The notes under the pieces are model-generated. The model made no database searches. It saw only the letters and a list, made by a program, of their open reading frames with translations, and was not told the DNA's origin. 64,000 bases of DNA. Origin: Providencia rettgeri (GTDB lineage Bacteria; Pseudomonadota; Gammaproteobacteria; Enterobacterales; Enterobacteriaceae). This document shows positions 45,056 to 53,824 of the stretch, one piece after another (the first letter of the stretch is position 1; the number at the start of each line of letters is the position of its first letter). The translations under genes were made by a program, and so were the position numbers. The stretch is from positions 3,968,001-4,032,000 of the forward strand of contig NZ_CP053896.1 of assembly GCF_013255915.1 (NCBI RefSeq), written 5' to 3'.

Positions 45056-46402
45056 TTAATTGTCAGCGACAACTTTGGTATTAACTGTGGCTGGTGATAA
45101 TACGGTATCCTGCGGCAAGCTATCGTACTTCACAAACTCGTCCCGTGGGAAAACAAAGACATCGATATCTTTTTCAGGTGTGATAGTCTCCGCCACGATA
45201 CTTTTCGCTGGGGAGGTTAGGTTAGTTTCTACTCCTAACCACGACGCGAAGTAATCAAATAAATTCCACTCACTTAACATTTCATCGCGAAATTCACGTT
45301 TAGTATCATCCGAATTGATGACCACTAATGGGACTTGATATGCCCCTTTCACGAGTTGACCATGGCGTAAGTATAGATTTCCGTCTTTGATATACCCTTT
45401 ATACTCTGCTTCCAGTGCTTTTACGTGCTGCTTATTGGCTTTGACTAGCCCTTGCCCATGGTCAGAAAAATATAAAATGGAGAACGGGTAATCCCCATTT
45501 TTATTATTTTCTTGCAAGATACTATAAATATCGCCAATAAAATCATCACTCAGTTTAATCGCTGAAACATAACAGTTCGCTATACTTCCCCAGCCCGTAT
45601 CAAATTGCTCAGGGTTAATGTTGTAATTATTTTTAACGAGTTCGCAAGCTCCTTTCGGCCAACCATCATGGTGAGGCCCCCACATATGAACAAAAATGAC
45701 TTTTTCTTTCTCTGACGGGTTATTTAACGCAGCTTTAAAGGCAGGTAACATTTTAAAATCATTGGTGAGTTTATTCACACTGTCATCAACGACAAACTTT
45801 TCTTGCACGAAAAGGTTTTCAAAACCAGGCTTGCTGTCTCTAACCGGTAAAAAATAATTCGCCTTTAGAAAATAATTTGTAAAGCCAATTTCATCATCAC
45901 CAAAACTGCCATTATTACCGATATAATAAGTTTCATAACCCGCTTTGTTGGCTAAATCAACAACTGAATTATTATTGTAATACGGCTTTTCATGGTGCTG
46001 TGTGATCGTCTTTAGATCATTTTTCGCTAAAGCTCGCGTTAAGGTCGGTACCGTATTGGATGCCGCACTAATAAAATTATTGAAAAAACGCCCATTTACC
46101 GATGAAAGAAACGGTGTATTTTCTAATGGGTAGCCATAAGTATTCATATAATTCTTATTGGTACTTTCACCAATAATGACAACTTTTATCTTATATTTAT
46201 CATCGTTTTTTTTAGTGATTTGAATATCACTAGCCGTATTCACGCCATAGCAAATATCTGCATTGCTTTTTGCTGCTTGAATTAACTCAGGTGTACAGGC
46301 TTTTTTATAGACGCCGGCACTTTCATTGGTATTTGCTTGAGCCCATGAAACGCTAGCTAACAGAAGCACACTATAAAGTGCGGTTAATTTCATTACTTTC
46401 AT
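45056..46402 (-). CDS. Soluble phosphoethanolamine-transferase-like (sulfatase-fold) protein
   Basis: 448 residues from ATG 46402 (GAGG upstream; a longer frame to 46486 lacks a signal peptide start). A signal peptide (about 1-22, SWAQA) leads into an alkaline-phosphatase/sulfatase domain. It has VVIIGESTNKNYMNTYGYP (metal Glu79), SNTVPTLTRAL (candidate nucleophile Thr117 or Thr120), YFSDHGQG and LRHGQL. This is the catalytic half of EptA/CptA/OpgE-type enzymes, but the usual N-terminal five-helix membrane domain is absent, so the protein should be free in the periplasm or secreted. Substrate unknown. It could be a phosphonate or sulfate ester hydrolase instead. Confidence 0.8.
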   Translation of the reverse strand: MKVMKLTALYSVLLLASVSWAQANTNESAGVYKKACTPELIQAAKSNADICYGVNTASDIQITKKNDDKYKIKVVIIGESTNKNYMNTYGYPLENTPFLSSVNGRFFNNFISAASNTVPTLTRALAKNDLKTITQHHEKPYYNNNSVVDLANKAGYETYYIGNNGSFGDDEIGFTNYFLKANYFLPVRDSKPGFENLFVQEKFVVDDSVNKLTNDFKMLPAFKAALNNPSEKEKVIFVHMWGPHHDGWPKGACELVKNNYNINPEQFDTGWGSIANCYVSAIKLSDDFIGDIYSILQENNKNGDYPFSILYFSDHGQGLVKANKQHVKALEAEYKGYIKDGNLYLRHGQLVKGAYQVPLVVINSDDTKREFRDEMLSEWNLFDYFASWLGVETNLTSPAKSIVAETITPEKDIDVFVFPRDEFVKYDSLPQDTVLSPATVNTKVVADN

Positions 46403-46807
46403 ACTCAGAACCTCATCTTCGTAACTTATTATATTTATGAGTTGCTGTGGTGTAGCCAGGGTAGAGTTTGTGAAATAATGTAGCATTGCACTAAAATTTC
46501 ACACCTTAATTAATATATTGAAATATTATTTCATTAAAAGACGAAGAAGACGAAATTGAGATACAGCTAACAATAATTAATTATGAAGAATCACGCATTT
46601 ACTAGGCATATTTTCATGCTAGCTGTATATCAAGAAAGATAAAAAATTAGTAATCAACTAGTTATATACCATAAATTCATTTATCAGAATGAATAATAAG
46701 CGTTACACCCATTACATATAGAGTTGTGATAAAGATCTGCAATTAAACATTAATCGCCATTTGATTAGTGATACAGCTCTAATTTTGCTCTTTCCTCACT
46801 AGAAAGC
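46403..46807. other. AT-rich divergent spacer
   Basis: About 400 non-coding bases between the sulfatase-fold gene and the kgu operon. It should hold both promoters; apart from the operator that follows, I see no distinct element. Confidence 0.5.
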
Positions 46808-46829
46808 ATTATGGAACCGGTTCCATAAT
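46808..46829. promoter_or_regulatory. Perfect 22-bp palindrome, candidate LacI/PtxS operator of the kgu operon
   Basis: Half-site ATTATGGAACC is followed directly by its exact inverse complement. The CG-centred AACCGGTT core is the LacI-family pattern and recalls the Pseudomonas PtxS operator (TGAAACCGGTTTCA). It lies 57 bases before the kguE start, while a LacI-family gene lies downstream of the operon. Confidence 0.8.
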
Positions 46830-46885
46830 ACATTATTCGCAATGACAAATGGGCAAAATGCCCTTTAATCAGACAGAGGAAAGTC

Positions 46886-47635
46886 ATGAGCAAACACATT
46901 ATTGTTGTCACTGCGGCCTATGGGGCGCAAACCGTAAAACAATTAGGCGGCCAACAAGCCTTACTCGAAATGATTCAAAACAGCCATGCAGATGGCGTGG
47001 AGATCCGCCAAGAGCTTTTGCTGCCGAATGATAGCCTGACGGATATTGCTGATAAGCTACAAGCAAGGCAACTAAAAGCTGTCTATTCTATTCCTGATAC
47101 CCTATTTCAACAACGAGCTCCTATCGCAATCACCAAATTACAAGGCTATTTCGAAGATGCCAAACAACTCAATGCACGCTTTTTAAAACTATCACTTGGT
47201 GAGCTACCTGAGTGCTATGACTTATCCGAAGTTATTGGTGTCATCAATCAATACACCACCCAATTAGTGATTGAGAACGACCAAACAGAAGCCGGTGGTC
47301 ATATTGCGCCTCTTGAACGCTTTTTTGCTGATGTCAAAACCCAGAATATGCCCATAAAAATGGCGTTTGATATGGCGAACTGGCATTGGCATCGGGAAGA
47401 TCCGTTAAAAGCCGCACATATTTTTGCTCCCCAAGTCGCTTACATTCACGTTAAAGCCTGCCAATTGCGTGACAACAAACGTGTTGCTGTAGCACTTGAT
47501 GACAGCGATGGCACTTGGAAAGAAGTGCTAAACGCCCTACCGAATGACGTTCCTTGTGGTATCGAGTTTCCACTCGAAGGCGATGATTTACGTGCAGTCA
47601 CTGAATACTATGTTTCTCTGTTAAAGACTTTCTAG
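46886..47635 (+). CDS. kguE: 2-ketogluconate operon epimerase-like protein KguE
   Basis: 249-residue sugar phosphate isomerase/epimerase-family TIM barrel (AP endonuclease 2 fold). Metal-ligand-type residues are seen in LVIENDQTE, MAFDMANWHW, YIHVKACQL and GIEFPLEG. The order epimerase-kinase-MFS-reductase is exactly that of kguEKTD in Pseudomonas. Its biochemical role there is not well defined, so the reaction is not assigned. Confidence 0.85.
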   Translation: MSKHIIVVTAAYGAQTVKQLGGQQALLEMIQNSHADGVEIRQELLLPNDSLTDIADKLQARQLKAVYSIPDTLFQQRAPIAITKLQGYFEDAKQLNARFLKLSLGELPECYDLSEVIGVINQYTTQLVIENDQTEAGGHIAPLERFFADVKTQNMPIKMAFDMANWHWHREDPLKAAHIFAPQVAYIHVKACQLRDNKRVAVALDDSDGTWKEVLNALPNDVPCGIEFPLEGDDLRAVTEYYVSLLKTF

Positions 47636-47656
47636 GTTAGAGGGAGAATTAATTTT

Positions 47657-48637
47657 ATGAAAAACCAATTAGATGTCGTAACTCTTGGTGAGGCCATGAT
47701 GATGTTCGTCGCCACACAAACAGGGAAATTACATGAGGTCGAAAACTTTGTTCGCCGTGCCGCAGGGGCTGAACTCAACGTTGCTGTTGGCCTTTCACGC
47801 CTTGGGTTAAAAACGGGATGGATTAGCCGCTTAGGTAATGACTCTTTTGGGCGTTTTATCCAAGCCACATTGGATAATGAATATATAGATACTCAATGTG
47901 TTACGGTAGATTCTCGTTACCCAACTGGCTTTCAACTCAAATCTAAAGCCGAAAATGGAACCGATCCCATAGTAGAGTATTTTCGTCAAGGTTCTGCGGC
48001 AAGTCACTTAGATTTAACAGACTTTAATGAAGATTATTTTCTATCCGCACGCCATTTACATTTAAGTGGCGTGGCAGCAGCACTTTCACCCACCAGCTAC
48101 CAACTGTCACTGCATGCCGCGAAATGGATGCGAAATGCAGGAAAAACACTATCATTTGACCCCAACTTGCGCCCTTCTCTATGGAAGAGTGAAACAGCGA
48201 TGGTAGAACAGCTCAACCAACTCGCGTTCCAAGCTAATTGGGTCTTACCAGGCTTAAAAGAAGGCAAAATTCTGACGGGCTTCGACCAACCCGAGTCTAT
48301 TGCTGACTTTTACCTCGCTCAAGGTGTTGAAGCCGTTGTGATTAAAACCGGAGAACACGGCGCATATTATAAAACTGCGGGTAACCAACAAGGTATGGTT
48401 CCTGCCGTGCATATTAAACAAGTCATTGATACCGTCGGTGCCGGCGATGGTTTTGCCGTTGGCGTCATTAGCGCCTTACTTGAAGGCTTAACACTACCGC
48501 AAGCTGTTGCAAGAGGTAATTTTGTTGGAGCTAGAGCCATTCAAGTTATAGGTGATAGTGAAGGCTTACCAACTCAAGCGCAATTGCAGCATGAAATGGC
48601 ATTACTCTCCGCCACCACCACTAAAGCTGCATGTTAA
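47657..48637 (+). CDS. kguK: 2-ketogluconate kinase KguK (PfkB family)
   Basis: 326-residue ribokinase-fold kinase. The PfkB signature 1 region AAGAELNVAVGLSRLG and the C-terminal DTVGAGDGFAVG (anion hole and catalytic Asp) are present. Expected to phosphorylate 2-keto-D-gluconate to 2-keto-6-phosphogluconate. A KDG kinase (KdgK) is the alternative, but the four-gene order points to KguK. The next gene begins 13 bases later. Confidence 0.86.
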   Translation: MKNQLDVVTLGEAMMMFVATQTGKLHEVENFVRRAAGAELNVAVGLSRLGLKTGWISRLGNDSFGRFIQATLDNEYIDTQCVTVDSRYPTGFQLKSKAENGTDPIVEYFRQGSAASHLDLTDFNEDYFLSARHLHLSGVAAALSPTSYQLSLHAAKWMRNAGKTLSFDPNLRPSLWKSETAMVEQLNQLAFQANWVLPGLKEGKILTGFDQPESIADFYLAQGVEAVVIKTGEHGAYYKTAGNQQGMVPAVHIKQVIDTVGAGDGFAVGVISALLEGLTLPQAVARGNFVGARAIQVIGDSEGLPTQAQLQHEMALLSATTTKAAC

Positions 48638-48650
48638 AAGGAAATCGATT

Positions 48651-49931
48651 ATGACAATGAATACTCCAGCAGCGTCACGTTGGTGGCGCATCATGCCAAT
48701 CGTGTTTATCACCTATAGCCTTGCTTATTTGGATAGAGCAAACTACAGCTTTGCCGCCGCTGCAGGTATCAACGCTGACTTAGGCATTACCAAAGGGATG
48801 TCGTCACTACTCGGCTCATTATTTTTCCTTGGCTATTTCTTTTTCCAAATACCAGGCGCTATCTACGCGGAAAAGCGCAGTGTCCGCAAACTGATTTTTG
48901 CCTGTATTTTTCTCTGGGGAATGTTTGCCAGCTTAACGGGAATGGTCAGTAATATCCCAATGCTAGTGATTATTCGCTTTAGTTTGGGTGTCGTTGAAGC
49001 CGCCGTGATGCCAGCGATGCTCATCTATATCAGTAACTGGTTCACTCAATCAGAACGCTCACGCGCCAATACCTTTTTAATTTTAGGTAACCCAGTCACG
49101 GTGTTGTGGATGTCCGTGCTATCCGGTTATCTCATTCAAGCGTTCGGTTGGCGTGAAATGTTTATCATTGAAGGGGTTCCAGCGATTTTGTGGGCTTTTT
49201 TCTGGTGGAGAACAGCACGTGATAAACCAAGCCAAGTGAATTGGCTAAGCCAGACTGAAAAAGAGACATTAGATAAAATTCTCAGTGACGAACAGAAAAA
49301 CATCAAACCTGTCCGTAACTACCGTGAAGCTTTTAAATCACGTAACGTGATTTTACTGTGCGCCCAGTATTTTTGCTGGAGCATCGGTGTGTATGGCTTC
49401 GTACTGTGGCTGCCATCTATTATTCGTGGAGCATCTAACCTTGGGATGGTAGAAACAGGCTGGCTTTCTGCCGTTCCTTACCTTGCGGCAACCTTAGCGA
49501 TGATCCTCGTATCATGGGCATCTGACCGTATGCATAACCGCAAACTATTCGTTTGGCCAATGCTTTTACTCGGTGCGATTTGCTTCCTCGGTTCGTACTT
49601 ACTCGGTAGCACGAATTTTTGGTTCTCTTATACCTTATTAGTGATTGCGGGTGCAGCAATGTACGCCCCATATGGGCCCTTCTTCGCTATCATTCCTGAA
49701 ATGTTGCCAAAGAACGTTGCAGGTGGTGCAATGGCATTAATCAATAGTATGGGCGCATTAGGTTCATTCTTTGGTTCATGGTTTGTTGGCTATTTAAATG
49801 GAGCAACCGGTAGCCCAAGTGCTTCGTATATGTTTATGGGACTCGCATTATTAGCCTCGGTTTTCTTTACCTTGATAGTCAAACCAAACCAAGAACAAAA
49901 CAGTGATGTTGTCATCACGAAGCATGCTTAA
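48651..49931 (+). CDS. kguT: 2-ketogluconate MFS transporter KguT
   Basis: 426 residues from ATG 48651 (AAAAGGAAA upstream). ACS-family transporter with about 12 membrane segments and the signature [18 protein letters not shown]. The [19 protein letters not shown] stretch is the family motif. Operon position between a PfkB kinase and a 2-ketoaldonate reductase supports 2-ketogluconate uptake. Confidence 0.87.
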   Translation: MTMNTPAASRWWRIMPIVFITYSLAYLDRANYSFAAAAGINADLGITKGMSSLLGSLFFLGYFFFQIPGAIYAEKRSVRKLIFACIFLWGMFASLTGMVSNIPMLVIIRFSLGVVEAAVMPAMLIYISNWFTQSERSRANTFLILGNPVTVLWMSVLSGYLIQAFGWREMFIIEGVPAILWAFFWWRTARDKPSQVNWLSQTEKETLDKILSDEQKNIKPVRNYREAFKSRNVILLCAQYFCWSIGVYGFVLWLPSIIRGASNLGMVETGWLSAVPYLAATLAMILVSWASDRMHNRKLFVWPMLLLGAICFLGSYLLGSTNFWFSYTLLVIAGAAMYAPYGPFFAIIPEMLPKNVAGGAMALINSMGALGSFFGSWFVGYLNGATGSPSASYMFMGLALLASVFFTLIVKPNQEQNSDVVITKHA

Positions 49932-49941
49932 AAGGGATACT

Positions 49942-50916
49942 ATGAAACAGAATATTATTTTATATAAATCCATTCCTACGGATCAACTTGAACGGCTACA
50001 GCAACACTTTAATGTTACTGTATTTGATAGCGTTACACCTGAAAATCTCGCTAGCTTTAAACAAGCGTTATCCCGCGCTGACGGCATTATCGGGGCCAGC
50101 TATCCTATCACGGCAGATGACATTGCCAATGCTCCGAATTTGAAAGCGGCATCGACCATTTCCGTTGGTGTCGATCAATTTGATATTGATGCAATGAATG
50201 CTAGAAAGATTGCATTAATGCATACACCTAATGTATTAACCGAAACCACCGCCGACACCATTTTTACGTTAGTGCTTTGCAGTGCACGCCGCATTATCGA
50301 AATGGCTGAGATGGTCAAAAATGGCCAATGGACTCAAAGTATTGGTGAAGATGCATATGGCAGTAATGTGAATGGGAAAACTATCGGTATTTTAGGCATG
50401 GGCCGCATTGGCTATGCCGTTGCCAAACGCGCTTATTTAGGCTTCGGGATGCCAGTTCTCTATTACAATAACCATATCCACCCCGATGCAGAAACCCAAC
50501 TTAAGGCACGTCGTTGTGACCTCGATACGTTGCTGGCAGAATCGGATTTTGTCTGTGTCGTGCTGCCATTATCAGCGTCAACCGAAAAGTTGATCGGTAA
50601 AAATGAGTTGGCAAAAATGAAACCCAGTGCATTTTTGATCAACGGTTCAAGAGGCCGTATCGTCGATGAAGCCGCCCTGATCGATGCATTAGAAAGTGGC
50701 ACAATTCGCGGGGCGGGTTTAGATGTGTTTGAAGTTGAACCCCTTCCAAGCAACTCTAAGCTACTCACGCTGCCAAATGTGGTTGCTCTGCCGCACATCG
50801 GTTCTGCCACCCATGAAACCCGTTATGCTATGGTCGAATGTGCCGTTGATAACCTAATAGCGGCTTTAAAGGGTGACCTAAGCCAAAACTGTGTTAACCC
50901 TGAAATAGCAAAATAG
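49942..50916 (+). CDS. kguD: 2-keto-6-phosphogluconate reductase KguD
   Basis: 324 residues from ATG 49942 (AAAGGG upstream). D-isomer-specific 2-hydroxyacid dehydrogenase. NAD(P) motif [15 protein letters not shown]; catalytic Arg in [10 protein letters not shown]; Glu in [10 protein letters not shown]; His in [12 protein letters not shown]. In the kgu pathway it reduces 2-keto-6-phosphogluconate to 6-phosphogluconate. GhrB-type glyoxylate/2-ketoaldonate reductase is the alternative. Last gene before a terminator. Confidence 0.87.
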   Translation: MKQNIILYKSIPTDQLERLQQHFNVTVFDSVTPENLASFKQALSRADGIIGASYPITADDIANAPNLKAASTISVGVDQFDIDAMNARKIALMHTPNVLTETTADTIFTLVLCSARRIIEMAEMVKNGQWTQSIGEDAYGSNVNGKTIGILGMGRIGYAVAKRAYLGFGMPVLYYNNHIHPDAETQLKARRCDLDTLLAESDFVCVVLPLSASTEKLIGKNELAKMKPSAFLINGSRGRIVDEAALIDALESGTIRGAGLDVFEVEPLPSNSKLLTLPNVVALPHIGSATHETRYAMVECAVDNLIAALKGDLSQNCVNPEIAK

Positions 50917-50923
50917 CTGGAAT

Positions 50924-50950
50924 GCCCTAATTTATTAGGGCTCTTTGGCT
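50924..50950 (+). terminator. Terminator after kguD
   Basis: A 7-bp stem GCCCTAA / TTAGGGC with a TTTA loop, followed by a T-rich stretch, eight bases after the stop. Confidence 0.75.
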
Positions 50951-50959
50951 CTTTAACCA

Positions 50960-51427
50960 TCAATGCGCATGAGCGTGTCCCGGGCGAGCAACATTGCTTC
51001 GCTCACACTCGGTCAAAAATTGGATAGAATTCAGTTTACTGGTTGATGGCGCTAAATAATATAATCCGACGGTTTTTTGACTGGGTGAGTATATCTCCAA
51101 CATGCCATTGACATCAGAATAATAATCACCTTTATTTATCACGATGTTAAAATCTTTTATTTTCTCAACGCGTCGCTGTTCCGTACTTTTCACTAACGGA
51201 TAACTCATATACTCATAGCCAACAAAATCAACGATATTAACCTGATTATTATTGAAAAAGACTTGTACCTTACTTGCACCCGTTGGAAAGATAAATTTGC
51301 CATTTCGCTCTAATGTGATGTGATTATAGCTTTGGTCAACTTGGCAGGTATATTCTTTGATACCGCTTCTGGTGCTACACCCCGCTAAAACAAGGCTAGC
51401 TAGCAATAATATCCCTATCTTTCTCAT
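50960..51427 (-). CDS. Predicted outer-membrane lipoprotein of unknown function
   Basis: 155 residues with a lipoprotein signal peptide and lipobox LAGC (Cys16). The mature part is beta-strand-rich with a disulfide-capable pair in EYTCQVDQ and LTECERSN. The C terminus is RPGHAHAH, a small histidine-rich tail that could bind metal. I do not recognise the family. It lies between kguD (convergent) and the LacI gene (same strand, 124 bases apart), so it may be independent of both. Confidence 0.8.
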   Translation of the reverse strand: MRKIGILLLASLVLAGCSTRSGIKEYTCQVDQSYNHITLERNGKFIFPTGASKVQVFFNNNQVNIVDFVGYEYMSYPLVKSTEQRRVEKIKDFNIVINKGDYYSDVNGMLEIYSPSQKTVGLYYLAPSTSKLNSIQFLTECERSNVARPGHAHAH

Positions 51428-51551
51428 ATGTTCCCTATGCCCTCAAAATGGTTATAACATAATCTGCATATCAGTATACATGCAACAAACCTTAAGCCAA
51501 ATTGAGAAATAGTAACGAAATTTTAAGAACCGAATAACTTAGCCCCAAAGA

Positions 51552-52592
51552 CTACAATGTCGTCGATTTTCGGATCAGCAATTCCCCATTAAATAAATAT
51601 TGCATTGGTGGCTTATCTGGGTTTTCAAGTTTTTCCAATAAGCACTCCACCGCTTTATGCCCCATTTCCGCTGTCGGTTGAGACACTGAGGTTACCCCTT
51701 GCCCAGCCAATGCCGCCCATTCGAGGTTATCGAAACTCAAAAAGCCAATATCCGTTCCCCAACGTAACCCTTGTTTATTCATGACATATGCCAACTGCAA
51801 AGTGAGCACTCCATTAGCGGCAACAATCACTTTGCGCATACCACGATGTGCAGTACAAAAATCGGCAACAATGGCCTCCAATTTTGTAGGGTCAGGCAAG
51901 GTCACTTCATGAAATTCGCTTTGGATATGTTGATGGCTCTGCGATAACGCTTGAAAGGTCTGTAAGCGCTCTTGGCGTGCGCTGTTATACACAATGGGCT
52001 CAGTCACGAAGCAAATCGCTTCAAACCCTTGTTCAATCAGATGATTAAAGGCCATTTGTGCAGAAGCGGGGTTATCTAACCCAACCATGTCACTGGGAAA
52101 ATTGTCGATTTTTCTATCTAACAAGACGAAAGGTAGGGTGGTTTCTTTCAGCACTTCAATGAATTGTTCGTTAACACCCGCTGAATTTATGATAAGTCCA
52201 TCAACGCGGTAACCTTTTAGCAATTGAATAAATTGGCATTCACGCTCAATGCTGTTATCTGCATTGCAAACCACGGTCATGAAACCTTGTTTGATTGACT
52301 CGGCTTCTACCCCTTTTAATACTTCAACAGAGAATGGGTTACCGATATCGGCAATAATCAAACCAATCAAGCCTGTCCGCCCATGTTTCAAGCTGCGCGC
52401 CATTTGGTTTGGGCGATAGTTTAATTCACGAATGGCGCTTTCAATGCGTTGACGTAAATTATCAGAAAGCAAATGAAATTCACCATTCAAATAACGTGAG
52501 ATACTGGTTTTCCCTGCCTGAGCTTTGGCAGCGACATCTTTGATCGTGGCAACTTTTTGCGTTTTCGGGGCCATAGCTTCAGGTTTTTCCAT
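51552..52592 (-). CDS. LacI-family repressor, PtxS-like
   Basis: 346 residues. The N-terminal HTH and hinge (about 16-65: ATIKDVAAKAQAGKTSISRYLNG, RPNQMARSLKHGRTGLIGLI) precede a periplasmic-binding-type effector domain. It is the only LacI-type protein in the window, lies beyond the kgu operon, and a LacI-style palindrome sits before kguE. Pseudomonas PtxS controls kgu genes in response to 2-ketogluconate; the same role is inferred here. An in-frame ATG at 52574 is a possible alternative start. Confidence 0.87.
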   Translation of the reverse strand: MEKPEAMAPKTQKVATIKDVAAKAQAGKTSISRYLNGEFHLLSDNLRQRIESAIRELNYRPNQMARSLKHGRTGLIGLIIADIGNPFSVEVLKGVEAESIKQGFMTVVCNADNSIERECQFIQLLKGYRVDGLIINSAGVNEQFIEVLKETTLPFVLLDRKIDNFPSDMVGLDNPASAQMAFNHLIEQGFEAICFVTEPIVYNSARQERLQTFQALSQSHQHIQSEFHEVTLPDPTKLEAIVADFCTAHRGMRKVIVAANGVLTLQLAYVMNKQGLRWGTDIGFLSFDNLEWAALAGQGVTSVSQPTAEMGHKAVECLLEKLENPDKPPMQYLFNGELLIRKSTTL

Positions 52593-52635
52593 TCTCTAGA
52601 AATATCACCAAGAGGTTATCTTACTCGAATAAGCA

Positions 52636-53607
52636 TCATTTTACTTGTGGTATTGCGTTAACTTGCTGTTTTAACCATTGAATAAAAATATCCGCCTTTG
52701 GGTTTCGTTTATCATTTAGCATCGCAAAATAGTGGCGCTGTTGACACTTCAGCGAAATATCACCAAATGGCATTACCAGTTCTTGGCGCTTTAAGCGTTT
52801 TTCAACCAATTGTTTACGTCCCATCGCCACACCGGCATGGTTCATTGCGGCAACAATCGCTAAATCAGAGCGATCAAAGCATAGGTTTCGGCGATGAGGA
52901 AACAAGGTTAATTGGTAATGTTCACTCCACGCCTTCCATTCATCATAATCAGAGTTACTGCTCCAAGCTTGTCTATCATGTAGCAAAGTACAATTTTTCA
53001 ATTGATGAATATTATTAAGCAAATCATGTTGTTTAGCATATTGCGGACTACAGACCGGAACAATTGACTCTGACATTAAATCTTCACAATATAAATTGGG
53101 CCGAGTGATATCATCATAATAAATAGCAATATCAATGCCATAGCCACGAAAGTTAACGTCATCGTTGCCCGTTAATAGATTTAACTGAATTGAGGGATAT
53201 TGGTTAGCAAAATCCGCAATTTTGGGAATTAACCAGCACTGGGCGATGGATGGTCGTGAATACACCGTAAGTTCACCCGAGATTTCTTGGTTCTTGATAT
53301 CAATAATTTCTTGGTTAATATCATCCAAATTTTTGCGTAGTGCCCAATAAATTCGCTCACCATCAATCGTCAGCTCAATACGCCGATGAAAACGCTCAAA
53401 TAATTTAAAACCTAACTCCCCTTCTAACGTATTAATTCGGTGGCTAACTGCACTGGGTGTTAATGCCAGCTCCTGTGCCGCTAATGCAAAAGAGCTATGC
53501 CGTGCTGCTGCTTCAAAGGTATGTAGGCGCGATAGCTGATAACTTGATAGCCGTTTATTCCATTGAATAAATCCAGATTGCTCAAATTGATTGAAATTTT
53601 CTGACAT
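52636..53607 (-). CDS. dsdC: D-serine deaminase activator DsdC (LysR family)
   Basis: 323 residues from ATG 53607, which has GGAGG five bases upstream; a TTG at 53628 would read through that site. N-terminal HTH: LSRLHTFEAAARHSSFALAAQELALTPSAVSHRINTLE. The C-terminal effector domain should bind D-serine. Assigned from LysR type plus divergent placement next to dsdX-dsdA, as in E. coli. Confidence 0.92.
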   Translation of the reverse strand: MSENFNQFEQSGFIQWNKRLSSYQLSRLHTFEAAARHSSFALAAQELALTPSAVSHRINTLEGELGFKLFERFHRRIELTIDGERIYWALRKNLDDINQEIIDIKNQEISGELTVYSRPSIAQCWLIPKIADFANQYPSIQLNLLTGNDDVNFRGYGIDIAIYYDDITRPNLYCEDLMSESIVPVCSPQYAKQHDLLNNIHQLKNCTLLHDRQAWSSNSDYDEWKAWSEHYQLTLFPHRRNLCFDRSDLAIVAAMNHAGVAMGRKQLVEKRLKRQELVMPFGDISLKCQQRHYFAMLNDKRNPKADIFIQWLKQQVNAIPQVK

Positions 53608-53702
53608 CAACGCCTCCAATAAAAACAACGATACTCAATGATTTCTACAATACCCTTTTTAAGATGAATTTAGATGACCCAAAGACGCTATTCTCCGTTT
53701 TA

Positions 53703-53718
53703 TATGACTAATATCACA
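53703..53718. promoter_or_regulatory. Candidate CRP site in the dsdC-dsdX spacer
   Basis: TATGA-ctaata-TCACA matches the CRP consensus TGTGA-N6-TCACA with one mismatch, 107 bases before dsdX. E. coli dsdXA is known to be CRP-dependent. Confidence 0.5.
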
Positions 53719-53824
53719 CCTTTGAGTTAATTTGATTCATCTAAAGCTCGTGTTTCATCGTTTGTCACCACTGAATATTTATTATCCAATAGAAAAACAA
53801 TAACAAGATGATCAGAGGTAGGAT

